Assembly: GCA_017613225.1 (NCBI GenBank)
Contig: JAGAEH010000257.1
Span: 1 to 7,036, forward strand
DNA: 7,036 bases
Reading direction: 5' to 3'
Source of the DNA: Lachnospiraceae bacterium
Lineage (GTDB): Bacteria; Bacillota; Clostridia; Lachnospirales; Lachnospiraceae
Positions within the stretch are counted from its first letter, which is position 1. Every line of letters starts with the position of its first letter. This document shows positions 5,974 through 7,036 of the stretch, in pieces. Both the position numbers and the translations under genes were made by a program. Under the pieces are notes generated by a model. It was not told where the DNA came from. It worked only from the letters and a program-made list of their open reading frames with translations, and searched no databases.

Positions 5974-5988
5974 GCGGCTTTCAGCCGC
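5974..5988 (+). other. Hairpin downstream of pgsA
   Basis: GCGGCT (5974-5979) and AGCCGC (5983-5988) pair over a TTC loop, about 20 bases after the pgsA stop. No T tract follows, so it is not a standard intrinsic terminator. It may act as an mRNA 3'-end stabiliser or processing signal between the two gene groups. Confidence 0.4.
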
Positions 5989-6027
5989 CTGAAACATAGG
6001 CAATGACACCGCTTTCGCGAAGAGACA

Positions 6028-6047
6028 CCGGGGCCCCGCGGGTCCGG
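6028..6047 (+). other. GC-rich stem-loop abutting ribosome binding site
   Basis: Nearly all of this 20-base stretch is G or C. CCGGG (6028-6032) can pair with TCCGG (6043-6047) using one G-T pair, and CCC (6034-6036) with GGG (6040-6042) beyond a one-base bulge, leaving a 3-base loop. It ends directly at the AAGGAG box (6048-6053) of the next gene, so it could modulate translation. There is no protein-level or comparative support. Confidence 0.3.
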
Positions 6048-6058
6048 AAGGAGCAGCG

Positions 6059-6394
6059 ATGAGATTCTTGAACAACCTCTATATCGGAGCCGGCGCGCAA
6101 AAGACCGCGGAGCAGATCGTGGAAGACGTCCGCTCCGGCCGGTACGTGAAGGACGTCTACGTCCTGATCGAGCCGCTGTCCGAGGGGAACCAGATCGAAG
6201 TGCTCCAGTCCTATTATCTGCGCCAGCGGTATTACCAGGAGACGGACCCCATGATCCTGGGCGTGGCAAAGGGCAAGGGCGAAGCCCTGGACCTGGTGCT
6301 GCAGCTCACACAGGAGGCGGTGGACCGCTTCGGGCGGCCCGACCTGCGCGCCTACGTGCGGTATCTGGCGGAAGGGGGTGATGCGCTTGCTTAG
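6059..6394 (+). CDS. Conserved small protein of unknown function
   Basis: The 111-residue product starts MRFLNNLYIGAGAQKTAEQIVEDVRSG and resembles an uncharacterised small protein that I associate with Lachnospiraceae genomes, where it lies before a DUF2953 gene. It is soluble-looking, with no signal peptide or membrane helix. Notable parts are a VYVLIEPLSEGNQIEVLQSYYL segment (split by a turn), a DPMILGVAKGKGEALDLVLQL segment near the middle, and an amphipathic C-terminus with many arginines and tyrosines. The pattern suggests a small alpha/beta fold. The ATG is well supported by AAGGAG (6048-6053), 5 bases upstream. It overlaps the next gene by 14 bases if that gene starts at 6381. No function can be assigned; conserved pairing with DUF2953 suggests a shared envelope-related or sporulation-related role, which is only inference. 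Confidence 0.8.
   Translation: MRFLNNLYIGAGAQKTAEQIVEDVRSGRYVKDVYVLIEPLSEGNQIEVLQSYYLRQRYYQETDPMILGVAKGKGEALDLVLQLTQEAVDRFGRPDLRAYVRYLAEGGDALA
6372..6382 (+). promoter_or_regulatory. Long Shine-Dalgarno element that makes the DUF2953 start ambiguous
   Basis: AAGGGGGTGAT matches the full anti-Shine-Dalgarno complement AAGGAGGTGAT except at one base. The ATG at 6381 lies inside this element, only two bases after the G run. The in-frame TTG at 6387 has a normal 8-base spacing from the G run. The element lies within the end of the upstream coding sequence. Confidence 0.5.
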
Positions 6395-7036
6395 TGTACT
6401 GGCGGTGATCGGCAAGATCATCGGCTTTACGCTCCTCGGCATCCTGGGCCTGCTGATCCTGATCCTGCTGATCGCACTGTTCGTGCCGCTCCGATACAAG
6501 ATCGACGCCAACGGCGGCAAATTCGAGGAAGGCGTTAAGGTGGACGCCAAAGGCGCGGCCAGCTACCTGCTCCACATCATCTCCGTGAAAGGCGGGTTTT
6601 TGAAGAACCCCAAGGGGGAGGAAGACGCCGGGGTAAGGTCCGGATCGGAAGCAGATGATGGCCACAAGGGCCCCGAGGCGGAAGGCGTAAGCGTATGCGC
6701 CAGACTGTTCGGAATAAAGGTCTTCCCCAAAAAGGAAAAGGAGCCGAAGGAGAAAAAGTCCAAAAAGGGCAAAAAGGACGCCGGAGAGGACTTTGAGGAG
6801 GCCGAGGTCCTGGAAGTCATCACGGCGGAGGGCCCGAAGGAGGACGCGAAACCGGAAGCAGAGGGAGAAAAGGAACCGGAGGGCGGACAGCCTGAAGGCC
6901 CCGGCGCCGCTGCCGACAGCACAGAACCCGGGCCTGTTGAAAAAGCGGAGGCCCCGCAGCCCGCGGAGCAGGCGGAGAGCGCAAAGCCTGCCGCGTCTGA
7001 CAAAGACGAAGATTTTGATGAGGACTTCTTTTTCCA
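6381..7036 (+). CDS. DUF2953-type membrane-anchored protein, 3' partial
   Basis: The frame is open from ATG 6381 to the window end (218 codons plus two bases), so the C-terminus is missing. An N-terminal hydrophobic helix (about residues 5-35, many I, L and G) is followed by VPLRYKIDA and a short KVDAKGAASYLLHIISVKGGF segment. This resembles the start of DUF2953 proteins of Clostridia, some of which are sporulation-linked. Residues 115-215 form a highly charged, low-complexity region rich in K, E, P and A, first lysine-rich and then acidic, ending in a DEDFDEDFFF patch; it is probably a disordered linker. The protein is likely anchored in the membrane; its orientation is not clear. It overlaps the preceding gene by 14 bases and is probably co-transcribed with it. 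The start may instead be TTG 6387. Function is unknown. Confidence 0.7.
   Translation, partial: MRLLSVLAVIGKIIGFTLLGILGLLILILLIALFVPLRYKIDANGGKFEEGVKVDAKGAASYLLHIISVKGGFLKNPKGEEDAGVRSGSEADDGHKGPEAEGVSVCARLFGIKVFPKKEKEPKEKKSKKGKKDAGEDFEEAEVLEVITAEGPKEDAKPEAEGEKEPEGGQPEGPGAAADSTEPGPVEKAEAPQPAEQAESAKPAASDKDEDFDEDFFF

Noticed and set aside
5133..6269. Long reverse-strand open frame (378 codons) opposite rimO and pgsA
   Set aside because: It lies opposite two well-supported genes, is rich in R, G, P and S as expected from a GC-rich antisense frame, and shows no family motif.
1..7036. CRISPR arrays, tRNA, rRNA or riboswitch
   Set aside because: No repeat-spacer periodicity, cloverleaf or recognisable aptamer core was seen on either strand.

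Overview
The window joins two unrelated regions, both read left to right on the + strand. The right two thirds (about 2135 to the end) is a housekeeping operon of a Gram-positive, Clostridia-type bacterium, most likely Lachnospiraceae or a close relative. The reasons are the yicC-gmk-rpoZ order typical of Firmicutes, strong AGGAGG-type ribosome binding sites, and a small uncharacterised protein and DUF2953 protein that resemble Lachnospiraceae proteins I remember. Family and taxon names come from recognition of motifs, not from a search.

Left region (1 to about 1951) is a prophage remnant. It holds the 3' part of a MuF-type minor head protein whose C-terminus carries an HExxH zincin-like domain, a 69-residue four-cysteine zinc-ribbon protein overlapping it by 4 bases, a YjcQ-family phage protein, and the first 180 codons of a terminase large subunit that stops just after Walker B. 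The gene order is abnormal: the terminase lies downstream of the head protein, and capsid genes are absent. This suggests deletion or recombination. Base composition changes inside the MuF gene, becoming AT-rich over the metalloprotease-like domain and the zinc-ribbon gene, as expected for an exchangeable toxin or effector cassette.

Boundary (1952-2216): two consecutive terminator-like hairpins, the second a textbook intrinsic terminator, insulate the phage genes from the operon. They are followed by repeated TGAC-containing motifs, a 15-base palindrome and an extended -10 promoter that should drive the operon.

Operon (2217-7036): yicC (endoribonuclease), gmk (guanylate kinase), rpoZ (RNA polymerase omega), rimO (S12 methylthiotransferase), pgsA (phosphatidylglycerophosphate synthase), an uncharacterised 111-residue protein, and the start of a DUF2953 membrane-anchored protein that runs off the window. 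Genes overlap or lie close together, so one transcript with translational coupling is likely. The products link RNA turnover, GMP phosphorylation, transcription, ribosome modification and anionic phospholipid synthesis. The remA (DUF370) gene often found between yicC and gmk in Firmicutes is absent.

The most interesting element is the MuF-zincin fusion with its small overlapping partner, a candidate phage-borne toxin/immunity or virion-effector pair.
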